A DNA stretch of 64,000 bases, from assembly GCA_018110825.1 (NCBI GenBank), contig JAGBCL010000052.1, positions 62,001-126,000 on the forward strand, given 5' to 3'. A program made the position numbers and the translations under genes. The notes beneath the pieces were generated by a model, which was given only the letters and a program-made list of their open reading frames with translations, searched no databases and was not told the DNA's origin. Source of the DNA: Oscillospiraceae bacterium (lineage in GTDB: Bacteria; Bacillota; Clostridia; Oscillospirales; Ruminococcaceae). Shown one piece after another: positions 1 to 6,093 of the stretch (position 1 is the first letter of the stretch; every line of letters begins with the position of its first letter).

Positions 1-122
1 TAATATCAACACTGTTTTTGACATAAAAATCATCTCCCTTTGATTATATAATACGACAAAAGGAAATAAAACTCAACGTTTTTCCAATAAAATTTTCAAA
101 AAAATTTAAGGAGTGAAAAAAT

Positions 123-272
123 ATGCGTAATAACAGATACTTATTTGTAACTGACCGAAACGGTGCTGTTATCGGCAGACTCAGAGAAAATTACGGGATA
201 AGCGGCTGCACGGTTGTAAACAAGCAGAATGACAACAGCACACTTGCATTTGAAATTCAAGCGTGGTTATAA
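123..272 (+). CDS. Small protein, 49 aa, unknown (possible phage tail protein N-terminus)
   Basis: An ATG at 123 follows an AAGGAG site (108-113) at good spacing and opens a 49-codon frame ending at 272. The sequence has a short strand-rich pattern (residues around LFVTDRNGAVIGRL) that resembles the very N-terminus of phage tail proteins, but it stops after 49 residues. It may be a truncated remnant of such a gene or an independent small protein. Nothing catalytic is visible. The similarity is from memory and weak; the reading frame and ribosome binding site are directly seen. Confidence 0.5.
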   Translation: MRNNRYLFVTDRNGAVIGRLRENYGISGCTVVNKQNDNSTLAFEIQAWL

Positions 273-274
273 AA

Positions 275-298
275 ATATCCCCTCGTGTGAGAGGATAT
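275..298. terminator. Hairpin between convergent genes
   Basis: ATATCC/GGATAT plus CTC/GAG with a GTGT loop form an imperfect stem just after the stop at 272 and before the stop of the minus-strand gene at 333. T-tracts are weak, so terminator function is moderate inference. Confidence 0.4.
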
Positions 299-332
299 AA
301 TTATTTGTTTGCATTCTATTTCTAAAATATAG

Positions 333-605
333 TTATTCAAATATCCTTCTTAAATCTTCACATAATGAAATAACATATTCTTCAGACATATTATTCATAT
401 TAGTTTTTTCATCATTTTCGTATTTATTATAAAAATCATTAATAATTTCTGTTTTTCCTGACGAATGTTTATCATATGCTTCTAATGCTGCTAAAATAAA
501 TTCAATAGGATTACGTTCAATCTCATCTGCTGAATGTTCTCCAGCTAAACCATGAGGAACAAGTAACTTTTCAATAGATATTGCATAAAAATGTGCGTTA
601 AACAT
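333..605 (-). CDS. Uncharacterised 90-aa protein downstream of HicAB
   Basis: The start at 605 is chosen because a strong GGAGG site (612-617) precedes it; a longer in-frame extension would overlap hicB and lacks a site of its own. The protein is short, acidic toward the C-terminus and mostly helical by composition (EFILAALEAYDKH, EEYVISLCEDLRRIFE). I do not recognise a family. It lies 43 nt after the hicB stop on the same strand, so it is probably the third gene of the hicAB transcript, possibly accessory cargo of the mobile element. Confidence 0.6.
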   Translation of the reverse strand: MFNAHFYAISIEKLLVPHGLAGEHSADEIERNPIEFILAALEAYDKHSSGKTEIINDFYNKYENDEKTNMNNMSEEYVISLCEDLRRIFE

Positions 606-648
606 ATTTCTACCTCCTAATTTATATGCTTGATATTCAAAAATCTGA

Positions 649-1062
649 TTAATTAAGATGAAGCTGCTCTTTGAGAGCGTTCTGAAGCACCTGCGAGAAA
701 TTAACATTGTTCTCAACTGCAATTTCATTAAGCCACGATGGAATTGTCAAAGTCTTTTTTACAGACTTTTCAAAGTGCTTTTTAGCGTATTCCTCAACAT
801 CAACAGAAACCATATTGATAAATGCTGTTTCGTACTCATCATATTCTGCATTAACATCAATATCGTTTATATCTGACGGAGCGGGTATATCTTCTTTGTC
901 CCTTTTAGCAGAATACAGATACAATGCTAAACAATCAACAGCCATTTCAACAGCATTTGCGAGAGTATCTCCGCAGGTTGCAAGGTGGTTAAGGTCAGGA
1001 AAGATTACAGAATAACCTCCCTCCTTTTCTTTATAAAAACAAGCAGGATAAACAGATAACAT
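649..1062 (-). CDS. hicB: HicB-type antitoxin
   Basis: The protein has 137 residues. Residues 1-70 match the degenerate RNase-H-like HicB fold (YPACFYKEKEGGYSVIFPDL, then CGDTLANAVEMAVDCLALYL). The C-terminal part from about residue 95 (KKTLTIPSWLNEIAVENNVN) looks like a ribbon-helix-helix DNA-binding domain, which in this family binds the promoter. The start at 1062 has an AAGGAG site (1071-1076). It follows hicA by 45 nt in the same direction. Known role of the family: neutralises HicA by masking its active site and autorepresses the operon. The operator candidates are the two palindromes at 1325-1349. Confidence 0.88.
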   Translation of the reverse strand: MLSVYPACFYKEKEGGYSVIFPDLNHLATCGDTLANAVEMAVDCLALYLYSAKRDKEDIPAPSDINDIDVNAEYDEYETAFINMVSVDVEEYAKKHFEKSVKKTLTIPSWLNEIAVENNVNFSQVLQNALKEQLHLN

Positions 1063-1107
1063 TAAATCAGCTCCTTTTCTATGATTATTATATGCAGGAG
1101 CAGGGCA

Positions 1108-1290
1108 TTATTTCAGCCCCGCCTGCTTCAGGATTGAGTTTGCTGTACCTTTGGGTATATCGCCCTTGTGGTTAGGTACTGTTACTTTTCCGCTTTTGGT
1201 AGGGTGTATGTACTGAAAGTGTGACCCAACAGCACTTTTTAACGTCCAACCGTCAGCTTTAAGCAGCTTTTCCATTTCTTTGAATGTCAT
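1108..1290 (-). CDS. hicA: HicA-type mRNA interferase toxin
   Basis: This 60-aa protein has the HicA double-stranded-RNA-binding-like fold: K-E-M-E-K-L-L-K-A-D-G-W near the N-terminus, then GSHFQYIHP with the family's catalytic histidine, then VTVPNHKGDIPKGT and a C-terminal helix. The start at 1290 is preferred over 1308 because an AGGAGG site (1299-1304) sits 8-9 nt upstream. Members cleave translated mRNA and are held inactive by HicB. The toxin gene comes first, as is common for hicAB. It probably stabilises the element or acts in stress/phage response (family knowledge). Confidence 0.9.
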   Translation of the reverse strand: MTFKEMEKLLKADGWTLKSAVGSHFQYIHPTKSGKVTVPNHKGDIPKGTANSILKQAGLK

Positions 1291-1312
1291 AGCACTTTCC
1301 TCCTGCAATTAT

Positions 1313-1349
1313 ATTATAGCAAATAATACGTATTATGTCAATACGTATT
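1313..1349 (-). promoter_or_regulatory. hicAB promoter with twin palindromic operators
   Basis: On the minus strand TTGACA (1336-1341) and TATAAT (1313-1318) are separated by exactly 17 bp, a perfect consensus promoter. Two identical self-complementary 10-mers, AATACGTATT, lie at 1325-1334 (in the spacer) and 1340-1349 (overlapping the -35), 15 bp apart. Binding by the HicB ribbon-helix-helix domain there would block polymerase, the usual autoregulation of hicAB. Promoter and repeats are seen directly; the binder is inferred. Confidence 0.85.
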
Positions 1350-1418
1350 GCAAAATAATTTATAAAAAAGAGGGGTAACTGTAATGGTTACCCGCTCACT
1401 ATAGTTAAATTATGTATT

Positions 1419-2354
1419 TTAACCAATTATGAATTTCTCAAGCATTCTTTGCTCTTCAATTGATTTAACAACGCCATCATATCCTGGAAATAAAAATGCT
1501 GCATTATAATTATTATTATATAAATACTTCGCTATTTTTTTACATTCAGATGTTGGTATTAAAAACTTAATCATAAACTCATTCGCTGTTTTGATTATGC
1601 AATCTAAATCTGAATAATTGCTATAAATATATGTTTCAATCTTTTTATCAAGAGGAGTGTCATTCACTTTTTCATTATGACATAACGTTTCCTCCCAATA
1701 TGCTAATATACCTTTTTGAGCCCCTAAATTTTCGTTATCATAATAACTGGGAGTAACAAAATTTAAAGGAATTTTATTACCAAAACTATTTGAGTTAATT
1801 AAATCTAGTTTATATAGTGGTAATGTCCATATAACTATTTCATCAGAAATATATTTTCCGTTATTATTAGCTTCTTTTATGGCACCAAAAACAGCAAAGT
1901 ATAATGCAACATTAAAGTCATATGTCCAATCAATAAAACTGGTAGGAACTCCATAATGCTGTGCCAAAGCCATTAATTCAATGGAATCATCTAAAGGCCA
2001 TTTTTCAAGCTTTTCGACAAAATTTAATGTATTAAATGAAGCATTATTTCGAGAAAGAAACCTCGGAATTTTAGGCACTTTCAATTTTGAAAGATTAGCC
2101 ATATTATAAAATTCCAATATTAAATTCTCCTCTGCAACTCTATATGCCAATGATGAATCAAAATCGCACTGAAAATGAGAGTATTTTTTTATTAATTCAT
2201 AATTATTCGCTCTATATATGCTTGAAACTAATGGCCAATCTTTTGCCTGCCCTCTAAACACAACCGCATTTGAGGACGGCCAACCGCCTAAAAGTGTATA
2301 CATACGCATTAAAAATTCTTCGAAAGTTTTTATTTTGAATTCACTAACTAACAT
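1419..2354 (-). CDS. FRG domain-containing protein
   Basis: The protein has 311 residues. The FRG signature is visible near residues 32-40 (VVFRGQAKDWPLVSSIYR) and a second conserved block follows at about 128-150 (ALAQHYGVPTSFIDWTYD), typical of FRG proteins. The biochemical role of the FRG domain is not settled; such proteins recur on phages, plasmids and islands. It starts at 2354 with a GAGG site and is probably the last gene of an operon with the ribbon-helix-helix protein and the unknown 130-aa protein, 40 nt downstream of the latter. Its base composition is more AT-rich than the chromosomal genes after 6 kb, as expected for a mobile cargo gene. Confidence 0.85.
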   Translation of the reverse strand: MLVSEFKIKTFEEFLMRMYTLLGGWPSSNAVVFRGQAKDWPLVSSIYRANNYELIKKYSHFQCDFDSSLAYRVAEENLILEFYNMANLSKLKVPKIPRFLSRNNASFNTLNFVEKLEKWPLDDSIELMALAQHYGVPTSFIDWTYDFNVALYFAVFGAIKEANNNGKYISDEIVIWTLPLYKLDLINSNSFGNKIPLNFVTPSYYDNENLGAQKGILAYWEETLCHNEKVNDTPLDKKIETYIYSNYSDLDCIIKTANEFMIKFLIPTSECKKIAKYLYNNNYNAAFLFPGYDGVVKSIEEQRMLEKFIIG

Positions 2355-2394
2355 AAAATTCCTCTATTGATTATTCAGTTATCAGAAATGTTTG

Positions 2395-2787
2395 TTAATC
2401 TCCCATCATATCAAAATGACGGCGGTATCTTTTTGGTATTTCAACAGGAACATCATAACCGAGTTCCTTTAAAGCTTCAGGAATAACGGTCATACCGTCC
2501 TTGAAAAAGCGTTCTATGCGCTTATCCTTGCGTGTAATTCCGCAGTAGTCAGGCGGGCACACAAAAGTCCAATCCGCACCCGAACGGTCAAGAACAATGC
2601 GGAAATACTTGTCAATATCGGTATTAGGTAAGCCGACCTTACGAAGCAGTATGTGATGTTCAACAGCTTCATCAATCTGACTTAAAATCACCTGCTCAAC
2701 GTTGAAACCTACAAGCACAAGAAGTGGTTCGTCCTGCTCCATTGCAGCTGTTACGCTTTCTTTATCGGGGTAAAAGGTTATATTCAT
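2395..2787 (-). CDS. Uncharacterised 130-aa protein in the RHH-FRG operon
   Basis: The start codon overlaps the stop of the upstream ribbon-helix-helix gene by 4 nt (ATGA), so the two are translationally coupled. The protein is a soluble mixed alpha/beta sequence with a conserved-looking central block (VGLPNTDIDKYFRIVLDRSG, then WTFVCPPDYCGIT) containing two cysteines; no transmembrane segment or signal peptide is present. I cannot assign a family. Its fixed position between a small DNA-binding protein and an FRG protein suggests a shared role, but that is only context. Confidence 0.75.
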   Translation of the reverse strand: MNITFYPDKESVTAAMEQDEPLLVLVGFNVEQVILSQIDEAVEHHILLRKVGLPNTDIDKYFRIVLDRSGADWTFVCPPDYCGITRKDKRIERFFKDGMTVIPEALKELGYDVPVEIPKRYRRHFDMMGD

Positions 2788-3002
2788 TCTGTGGTTTCCT
2801 CCGTTTCTGCTTCATCGGGAACATACTCATTTACTTTTCCCATTATTGCTGAACGTAAGAAGCTATTCATAGGTTCTTTTGATATATCCACAGCTTTTTT
2901 TAAAGCTTCATACTCTGATATTTTTAATTTTACAGATTGATATTTGAAATGTAATTTATCGTGCTTTTTATTTGATTCCATTTTTGCTTTTGATACAGCC
3001 AT
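2784..3002 (-). CDS. Ribbon-helix-helix-like small DNA-binding protein
   Basis: The protein has 72 residues from the ATG at 3002, chosen because GGGAGG (3010-3016) precedes it; the longer frame to 3068 would run through the promoter. Residues 20-55 (KYQSVKLKISEYEALKKAVD ... MNSFLRSAIMGKVNEY) show a short strand followed by two helices, the Arc/CopG arrangement. Such proteins usually repress their own promoter. Three copies of a GTTATAACGTGA-type site lie in the divergent promoter region just upstream, which fits autoregulation. It heads the operon with the 130-aa protein and the FRG protein. Confidence 0.72.
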   Translation of the reverse strand: MAVSKAKMESNKKHDKLHFKYQSVKLKISEYEALKKAVDISKEPMNSFLRSAIMGKVNEYVPDEAETEETTE

Positions 3003-3023
3003 TAAAAGCACCTCCCTAAAATT

Positions 3024-3129
3024 ATTATATACAAATCTCCAACAAGTTACAACGTGAAAAATAAACAAAAATCACGTTATAACTTTATATATAATGGCTA
3101 TTGTTATTCCCGTTATAACGTGATATAAT
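3024..3129. promoter_or_regulatory. Divergent promoters with three operator copies
   Basis: Minus promoter: TTGTAA (3047-3052), 17 bp, TATAAT (3024-3029). Plus promoter: TTGTTA (3101-3106), 17 bp, TATAAT (3124-3129). A 13-bp motif occurs three times: GTTACAACGTGAA at 3046-3058 (over the minus -35), ATCACGTTATAAC at 3071-3083 (inverted), and GTTATAACGTGAT at 3112-3124 (touching the plus -10). The second and third are exact inverted repeats. One regulator, probably the adjacent ribbon-helix-helix protein, could silence both operons. Confidence 0.8.
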
Positions 3130-3182
3130 AATATCAAGGTCAAGGACAAAGACCAAATAACAATTCAAAGGAGCGTGCTTTT

Positions 3183-3458
3183 ATGAGTACAACAGAACTT
3201 ACAAGCAAAATCGAGAACATCAAGACTTTACAGACAATGATTGACGAACTGACAGCAGAAATGGAAGCGACAAAAGATGAGGTCAAGGCTGAAATGAATG
3301 CACAGGGTGTTGACGAAATGACGGTTTCCTGCTTCAAGGTACGTTACAAGGAAGTCCAGTCCAACAGATTTGACAGCACAGCATTCAAGCAGACACACGC
3401 TGAACTGTATGCACAGTATTGCAAGCCGACTTTTACAAGACGTTTTTCAATCGCATAA
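3183..3458 (+). CDS. Uncharacterised 91-aa coiled-coil protein
   Basis: ATG at 3183 follows AAAGGAG at good spacing. The N-terminal half (residues 1-50) is a continuous helix with heptad-like leucine/isoleucine spacing (ENIKTLQTMIDELTAEMEAT), then a basic C-terminal part ending in TRRFSIA. It resembles small helper proteins of phages and conjugative elements, but no family is assigned. It is the first gene of the plus-strand operon controlled by the triple-operator region. Function unknown. Confidence 0.65.
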   Translation: MSTTELTSKIENIKTLQTMIDELTAEMEATKDEVKAEMNAQGVDEMTVSCFKVRYKEVQSNRFDSTAFKQTHAELYAQYCKPTFTRRFSIA

Positions 3459-3467
3459 GAAAAAGCC

Positions 3468-3552
3468 CTTACATTACCGCCGACCAGAGCAAAAATGTAA
3501 GAGCGTAAACCTACACGGAGCAGGTTAATTTTATTATATCGGACCTGCTCCG
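3468..3552 (+). terminator. Two tandem hairpins after the 91-aa gene
   Basis: First stem CTTACATT (3468-3475)/AATGTAAG (3494-3501). Second stem CGGAGCAGGT (3516-3525)/ACCTGCTCCG (3543-3552), a perfect 10-bp pairing with a 17-nt AT-rich loop. Neither is followed by a long T-run, so they may be attenuating or RNA-stabilising rather than full terminators. Confidence 0.45.
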
Positions 3553-3583
3553 AAATGTCAAGATATGAAAGGAAGTTTTCACA

Positions 3584-3712
3584 ATGAACAAAGCAACATT
3601 TGAAGCAATCAAAGAGTTTATCAACACTTTACCTGAGGCTGAACAAATTCAATTACAGTACGTTATCGATGCAAATACTGACGAGATAGACTACATAATT
3701 ATTAAACCATGA
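3584..3712 (+). CDS. Small protein, 42 aa, unknown
   Basis: ATG at 3584 with AAAGGAA about 9 nt upstream opens a 42-codon frame ending at 3712. The peptide is acidic and helical (FEAIKEFINTLPEAEQ) and ends in DYIIIKP. Its stop overlaps the ATG at 3709 of the next frame, and the sequence around the stop serves as the ribosome binding site for the next gene. No family recognised; existence is supported by the spacing and coupling. Confidence 0.5.
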   Translation: MNKATFEAIKEFINTLPEAEQIQLQYVIDANTDEIDYIIIKP

Positions 3713-3726
3713 AAGGATATTTTATT

Positions 3727-3927
3727 ATGGCACGGTCAAAGGAATTAACAGTCAAACGGTTTGTAAGAACAAAACGAGGAATTATCCCGATTGAAGAAAT
3801 AACACCTGAAGAACGTGAAATTTGGCAGAAGAATGTTACAGACCGCTTGAGCATTACATTCAGTAGAATATTATCGAACAACAGAGAATTGCTTGAAGAA
3901 CTCATAAACGAAGGTGCTTTTGAATAA
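3727..3927 (+). CDS. Uncharacterised 66-aa protein
   Basis: The start at 3727 (MARSKELTVKRF) is preferred over 3709 because AAAGGA (3712-3717) sits 9 nt before it. The N-terminus is strongly basic, followed by IPIEEITPEEREIWQKNVTD and a helical C-terminus. Proteins of this look are common as small unknowns on Clostridia mobile elements. It overlaps nothing and leads into the next gene by 16 nt. Confidence 0.55.
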   Translation: MARSKELTVKRFVRTKRGIIPIEEITPEEREIWQKNVTDRLSITFSRILSNNRELLEELINEGAFE

Positions 3928-3943
3928 GAAAGGATGTAGAAAA

Positions 3944-4186
3944 ATGAATAAAAGACAGCGTAAAAAAAGAGATAAGAAAATAAAAGGAATTATGAAACCA
4001 TTAAGCTCTAAAGACTGGGAATTTCTTAAGCTTCTGGGAGAATCATCTCCTGCTGAACATTATGCAATTACAGAGGTTATGAAAGCTTTTTTAAACAAAA
4101 CTTTATCCGCAAAAGATGCTGAAGCATTTATGTACCGTAAGATTGAAGAATATAACAATAACAATCCGGTTTGTGAAGCAGTTTAA
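3944..4186 (+). CDS. Uncharacterised 80-aa protein
   Basis: The start at 3944 is supported by AAAGGATG about 10 nt upstream; the in-frame ATG-like start 30 nt earlier lies inside the previous gene. Residues 1-16 are almost all Lys/Arg, followed by a predicted helical domain (WEFLKLLGESSPAEHYAITE). The basic leader could bind nucleic acid, but there is no recognisable domain. It is part of the run of small genes with GAAAGGA-type ribosome binding sites. Confidence 0.55.
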   Translation: MNKRQRKKRDKKIKGIMKPLSSKDWEFLKLLGESSPAEHYAITEVMKAFLNKTLSAKDAEAFMYRKIEEYNNNNPVCEAV

Positions 4187-4251
4187 ACCATTCCCTCTAT
4201 GTATACGGTTTGTATGCAAAATCATATGACTTAATGAAAGGATAAACCAGT

Positions 4252-4455
4252 ATGAATGATAAAAAAAGCATATTTACGGAAGCAAAATTGCTCGCTTCTT
4301 CTATAGCTTCTTCCCTTGATATTCTATATGAACACAATGTTATGAGCATCAGTACGGTTAAGCAATATAATAAATCTGACGATGTACTCTTAGTTATCGG
4401 AGTAGCAGCAAACAAGCTTTCAGAAATGATGGAAATTTTGGACGAGGAGCGGTAA
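4252..4455 (+). CDS. Uncharacterised 67-aa protein, last gene of the element
   Basis: ATG at 4252 follows GAAAGGAT at about 11 nt. The small protein is helical with a hydrophobic centre (DDVLLVIGVAANKLSEMMEI) but no clear membrane segment. It is the last credible gene before the 1.1 kb gene-free end of the element. Family unknown. Confidence 0.5.
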   Translation: MNDKKSIFTEAKLLASSIASSLDILYEHNVMSISTVKQYNKSDDVLLVIGVAANKLSEMMEILDEER

Positions 4456-5560
4456 ACGTTATTTTGTTTGGTGGTAACATAAAGATTAACCCGTTTTTTT
4501 GACGGATTTTTCTTTTACTCAATTTTGAGTAATACCAACGAAGACATTTTTGTCCCCGTTCCAGTTATGGACTTTTTTGTCCGTAAGTTGTTGCTGTTTC
4601 GGATAAAGATATTATAATATTTAGATATAGAAATTAAAATCAGCTTTTAAATACTCAAAATACACACATATTTACACTACAATCGATTTTAACAACATTT
4701 TTGATAAACTACCCTATAAATTCAAGAGTGCCTTAAAACAATGCTTATAATTAATTAAACGATATACGCTAAAATTTACTATAACCCACTCTTTTTTGAG
4801 CAGGTTGATTTTCGCTTCCCAAATTTGAGAAACAAGTTTTCGCCGTTCTTGACAAAAACCCTCGAAGCTGTTTCCTAAATATGAGAAATAGCTTTTTCAT
4901 AAATCTGCGAAAAACCTCACAAGCTGTTCGTCAAAATTGTCTAATAGCTGTCTTCCCAAAATGGAAACCGATACAATACCTTCAATCATATGAAAGCTAA
5001 GATTTTTTTAGGGTTACCTTTCGCTCAAAAATGAGCTATAGTTTTTTGCCATCTTGATTGTAATTGTTGTGTATAGATTTTTTCGGATCATTGGTTTCTC
5101 TTTTTTGAGTAACCAAATTACACATACTGAAAACTTAGATATACCACGTACAAATTTGTACGCCCTAAAAAATAATATAAATCATATAAAAATCAATAAA
5201 ATATAATAATAATTACAAGTATAAATATAATTATATATGCTATAAATTACAATTACAGTAATAATATATATAATCTTATATCAATATCATAATTTATAAA
5301 TATATATAATAATAAATAATATAATTAAATCATAACTTATATTAATATTAATATTATAATATATATTATTTAAGTTATATATTATTAAGAATGTTTTTTA
5401 TAAAATTTGTATTATTTTATTATTGATAGATTGAAAGAAATAACAGCTTGGTCGTGCAAAAAAACACTACAACTTGAGGGCACTATTAGGGCACTAAGGG
5501 CACTAAAAATAACGCAAAATCACGATAAATTACAACAAGCAAAAAGTCGTGAAACCACGT
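4456..5560. other. Gene-free, dyad-rich, extremely AT-rich end of the element
   Basis: No credible reading frame exists here. From about 4515 to 5116 at least nine short dyads occur, for example TTACTCAA/TTGAGTAA (4515-4532), CTC-T6-GAG (4789-4800), TTCCCAAATTTGAGAA (4818-4833), a related TTTC..GAAA dyad (4873-4890), another at 4896-4915, GCTCA/TGAGC (5023-5036) and TTGGTT/AACCAA (5091-5116). A perfect 16-bp palindrome, CGTACAAATTTGTACG, is at 5147-5162. From about 5165 to 5430 the sequence is nearly pure A/T. The layout is that of an origin or other cis-acting maintenance region, but no Rep gene is visible, so this is inference. Confidence 0.55.
5478..5505 (+). repeat. Three direct repeats of GGGCACTA near the attachment site
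   Basis: GGGCACTA occurs at 5478-5485, 5489-5496 and 5498-5505, about 110 nt before the tRNA-derived core. Recombinase or excisionase arm sites are typically short direct repeats at this distance, so they are candidate arm sites. The repeats are seen; the role is inferred. Confidence 0.5.
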
Positions 5561-5614
5561 AGAATAGGGATATTACAACAGGTTACGCAAAGTTACAAAA
5601 AGGGTGTTTACGCC

Positions 5615-5659
5615 CTCATAACCCGAAGGTCGTTGGTTCAAATCCAGCCTCCGCAACCA
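5615..5659 (+). other. Attachment site: 3' half of initiator tRNA-fMet
   Basis: These 45 nt parse exactly as tRNA positions 32 to 76: anticodon loop CTCATAA (CAU), stem CCCGA, variable AGGTC, T-stem and loop GTTGG-TTCAAAT-CCAGC, acceptor CTCCGCA, discriminator A and encoded CCA. CCC at 39-41 and A at position 72 are initiator-tRNA hallmarks. Upstream of the anticodon loop the tRNA match ends (ACGCC instead of the expected TCGGG), so there is no complete tRNA here. This is the duplicated att core left by island integration. Confidence 0.9.
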
Positions 5660-5662
5660 CTA

Positions 5663-5700
5663 AAAACCTCGCAGGTACGTTACTTGCGAGGTTTTCTTTT
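5663..5700 (+). terminator. Terminator following the tRNA fragment
   Basis: An 11-bp stem AAAACCTCGCA (5663-5673)/TGCGAGGTTTT (5685-5695), extended by GGTA/TTAC, is followed by CTTTT. It lies a few nt after the CCA end and is probably the original tRNA-fMet terminator left on this side of the insertion. Confidence 0.85.
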
Positions 5701-5736
5701 TATATGTAGGAATCAGTTGATAATTTCAAAATAAAA

Positions 5737-5814
5737 GTATTTAAAAATATTTTTAAATACCTCTTGACAAACAATCAGAAATGTGTTACGATCTATTTAA
5801 AGGATTCTTTAAAT
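5737..5814 (+). promoter_or_regulatory. sdpRI promoter flanked by two palindromic operators
   Basis: TTGACA (5764-5769), 17 bp, TACGAT (5787-5792). A perfect 24-bp palindrome with half-site GTATTTAAAAAT spans 5737-5760 immediately upstream of the -35, and a second, ATTTAAAG/CTTTAAAT, spans 5795-5814 at the transcription start. Both share ATTTAA, so an autorepressor of ArsR type (SdpR) could bind both. The promoter position also rules out translation starting at 5764. Confidence 0.8.
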
Positions 5815-5826
5815 AGGTGTTGCGAT

Positions 5827-6093
5827 ATGAGTGGAATGAATATTTTCAAGGTGCTTTCAGACAAGCAAAGGCGCGATATTCTTGTAATGCTAAAAAACGG
5901 AAGAATGAGTGCAGGTGAAATTGCAGAAAAACTTAATGTTACCCCTGCAGCGCTTTCCTATCACCTGAAGCTGTTGAAGGGTGCTGACCTTGTTATGGAG
6001 TACAAAAACAAGAACTACATTTACTACGAAATAAACACATCGGTTTTTGACGAACTGATTTTATGGGTAAAGCAATTCGGAGGTAATGAGTAA
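5827..6093 (+). CDS. sdpR: ArsR-family autorepressor (SdpR-like)
   Basis: This 88-aa winged-helix protein contains FKVLSDKQRRDILVMLKNGR, then MSAGEIAEKLNVTPAALSYH as the recognition helix, then a wing YKNKNYIYYEIN. No metal-binding cysteine motif is present, as in SdpR. The start at 5827 is chosen because the promoter and operator occupy the upstream 60 nt; 5836 is an alternative. Its stop overlaps the sdpI start by 1 nt. In Bacillus, SdpR represses the sdpRI operon and is sequestered by SdpI when the toxin SDP is present; that circuit is family knowledge, not shown here. Confidence 0.85.
   Translation: MSGMNIFKVLSDKQRRDILVMLKNGRMSAGEIAEKLNVTPAALSYHLKLLKGADLVMEYKNKNYIYYEINTSVFDELILWVKQFGGNE

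Larger units (their letters stand above)
1..5659. mobile_element. Right end of an integrative element inserted in the initiator tRNA gene (partial)
   Basis: The stretch up to 5659 behaves as one accessory block: many small unrecognised genes, a toxin-antitoxin pair, an FRG-domain protein, a long AT-rich gene-free tail, and then a 45-nt copy of the 3' half of tRNA-fMet as its outer border. Housekeeping-type genes begin right after that border. Tyrosine-recombinase islands commonly integrate at the 3' end of tRNA genes and leave a duplicated 3' fragment at the distal end. The integrase, the intact tRNA and the left border must lie left of position 1. No transfer or replication gene is recognisable in the visible part, so whether it is conjugative, mobilizable or a satellite cannot be told. 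Confidence 0.7.

Noticed and set aside
18-52. TTGACA and TATAAT near the window start
   Set aside because: Spacing is 23 bp, too long for a sigma-A promoter.
5549-5734. A 61-codon plus-strand frame over the tRNA-like sequence
   Set aside because: It runs through the tRNA-fMet fragment and its terminator and has no ribosome site.
5764-5826. A longer start for the SdpR-like protein
   Set aside because: The promoter -35 and -10 and one operator lie inside that extension, so it cannot be translated from this promoter.
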